Of a DNA stretch of 49,993 bases, positions 46,449-49,993 are shown in pieces (the first letter of the stretch is position 1; the number at the start of each line of letters is the position of its first letter). A program made the translations under genes and the position numbers. Location of the stretch: the NCBI GenBank assembly GCA_023954855.1, contig JAGSGY010000038.1, positions 1-49,993 on the forward strand. Reading direction: 5' to 3'. The notes under the pieces were generated by a model. It saw only the letters and a list, made by a program, of their open reading frames with translations, ran no database searches and was not told the origin of the DNA. This DNA is from Pseudomonadota bacterium (lineage in GTDB: Bacteria > Myxococcota_A > UBA796 > GCA-2862545).

Positions 46449-46465
46449 GTCCCGAGACAGAACGA

Positions 46466-46495
46466 GGCCCTGCGCAGGACGTCCTGTGCAGGGCC
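46466..46495. terminator. 30-base palindromic terminator between VOC and acnA genes
   Basis: The arms GGCCCTGC and GCAGGGCC, with CAGGAC and GTCCTG inside, give a nearly perfect 15-bp stem with one G-T mismatch. It sits between two convergent stop codons and probably ends transcription from both sides. There is no T-tract, so Rho or stem stability alone may be needed. Confidence 0.6.
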
Positions 46496-46535
46496 GGTTC
46501 GCGCCCGGCCGAGCCGAGCAGACGCCTCGTGCGCG

Positions 46536-49262
<2,727 letters not shown>

Positions 49263-49306
49263 GAAGGCCTCCTTCGGTGTGATGCAGCAGGAGTATCGGG
49301 GCACCA

Positions 49307-49345
49307 TAGATAGATAAAATGGATTGTCGTAATGAACCTGATTAC
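49307..49345. promoter_or_regulatory. AT-rich acnA/lysR promoter region with candidate dyad
   Basis: The 91-base gap between acnA and the lysR-type gene is AT-rich. On the acnA strand TTCATT and TATCTA are 18 bases apart and could be -35/-10. A dyad GTAAT-N7-ATTAC (49329-49345) lies just before the lysR start and could be an autoregulatory site. Both are weak. Confidence 0.3.
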
Positions 49346-49353
49346 TTTTCGTG

Positions 49354-49993
49354 ATGATGGAACTCGCACCGCTTCGCTCCTTTCTCGCAATCGCTCGCGA
49401 GGGTCACCTGACCCGCGCCGCCCGGGCGCTTCACCTGTCGCAACCCGCGGTGTCCGCGCAGCTCGCGCGACTCGAAGAGGATCTCGGCGCCTCGCTGTTC
49501 CACCGCACGCCAAAGGGCATGCAGCTCACAAAAGCCGGCGAGCTGTTCCGCACCTACGCCGAGCAGGGGCTGCTGTTTCTCGAAGACGGACGCGAGGCCC
49601 TCGACGCCCTGCGTGGGCTCCAGCGCGGAACCCTCTCGGTCGGAGGCGGCGCCACCGCGACCACGTATCTACTGCCGCCGGTGTTGCGGCGCTTTCACGA
49701 AGCCCACTCCGCGATTCAGCTCTACGTTCGGGAGGCAGGGTCCGCGGCCGTTGTCGAGGGCGTGCTCGCCGGTGACCTCGATCTCGGCGTGGTGACCTTG
49801 CCGGTCGACACGCGTGGCGGCGGCCTCGTCGTCACCCCCTGGCAGAAGGACGACCTACGGCTCGTCGTGCCTCCTGGACACCGCCTAAGCAAGCGTCGGC
49901 GCTTTCGCTGGACCGAGCTCGACGGTGAACCTCTGGTGCTCTTCGAGGGCGGGACTGCGGTGCGCCGGGTCATCGATGCGGCGCTTGACGAAG
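49354..49993 (+). CDS. LysR-family regulator, 3' end cut by the window
   Basis: The frame is open to the last base, so only about 213 N-terminal residues are seen. ATG at 49354 is preferred, with a second ATG directly after it and a GTG at 49351 also possible. Residues 1-60 are a LysR winged helix: LRSFLAIAREGHLTRAARAL, HLSQPAVSAQLARLEEDLG, LFHRTPKGMQLTKAG. The following part is the first half of a LysR substrate-binding domain (VGGGATATTYLLPPVLRRF, GVLAGDLDLGVVTLPV). Co-inducer unknown. It is divergent from acnA across a short AT-rich gap, an arrangement typical of LysR proteins controlling a neighbouring gene, so acnA is a possible target. Confidence 0.93.
   Translation, partial: MMELAPLRSFLAIAREGHLTRAARALHLSQPAVSAQLARLEEDLGASLFHRTPKGMQLTKAGELFRTYAEQGLLFLEDGREALDALRGLQRGTLSVGGGATATTYLLPPVLRRFHEAHSAIQLYVREAGSAAVVEGVLAGDLDLGVVTLPVDTRGGGLVVTPWQKDDLRLVVPPGHRLSKRRRFRWTELDGEPLVLFEGGTAVRRVIDAALDE

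Overview
The window looks like chromosomal DNA of a GC-rich Gram-negative bacterium of the Myxococcota (former Deltaproteobacteria) type. Three exported proteins end in MYXO-CTERM-like tags (a Cys-rich spot, one hydrophobic helix, an Arg cluster). There are two DUF2330 proteins, an OmpA-type protein with Asp-rich calcium-type repeats, a MopE-like Asp-rich lipoprotein, two lipoproteins with long Asp/Ala/Thr linkers, a Ser/Thr kinase ending in a PEGA domain, and many lipoproteins of unknown function. GTG starts and 1-7 base gene overlaps are frequent. I found no tRNA, rRNA, CRISPR array, insertion sequence or prophage. The assignment is inference from protein families; no marker gene is present.

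Layout. 1-3.2 kb: the end of an operon with a HEAT-repeat protein (cut by the window edge) and a BRCT-AAA (MoxR/midasin-like) ATPase. 3.3-7.7 kb: MopE-like lipoprotein, hybrid histidine kinase, exported START-like protein. 7.7-13.7 kb: ElaA-type acetyltransferase, GH18 lipoprotein with an Asp-rich linker, second GNAT, AlkD glycosylase, RecQ helicase and two small lipoproteins. 13.7-24.5 kb: a surface-protein block on the minus strand with two tandem DUF2330 paralogues, an OmpA-like protein and a 1756-residue modular repeat protein. 24.5-30 kb: DUF1993 protein behind a perfect CRP-like palindrome, a secreted unknown, a small membrane protein plus HTTM protein pair, and a CruF-like carotenoid protein coupled to a GMC oxidoreductase. 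30-32.7 kb: a STAND-type regulator (OmpR-like winged helix, NTPase, TPR). 32.8-40.5 kb: a compact cluster of BlaI-type repressor, M56 membrane protease, outer-membrane channel, adaptor, HME-type RND pump and His-rich lipoprotein. 40.5-45.8 kb: a minus-strand run of PEGA-like membrane protein, PEGA Ser/Thr kinase and a seven-repeat FG-GAP lipoprotein. 46-50 kb: VOC protein, aconitase and a divergent LysR regulator that runs off the end.

The most interesting unit is the 32.8-40.5 kb cluster. It pairs a BlaI/MecI-like repressor and a BlaR1-like M56 protease that lacks the penicillin-sensor domain with a heavy-metal tripartite efflux pump. The protease has a short Cys/His-rich loop at the place of the BlaR1 L2 loop, and two proteins of the cluster carry His-rich segments. 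Two inverted repeats sharing the half-site CTACGA lie before the repressor gene and at the start of the channel gene. Together this suggests a proteolysis-based periplasmic metal sensor controlling metal efflux. That is a hypothesis from context.

Other notable points are the fused BRCT-AAA ATPase next to a HEAT protein, two same-strand DADADT minisatellites about 33 kb apart, a RecQ with DDAH in place of DEAH, and the modular MYXO-CTERM protein with a recently duplicated 510-bp unit.
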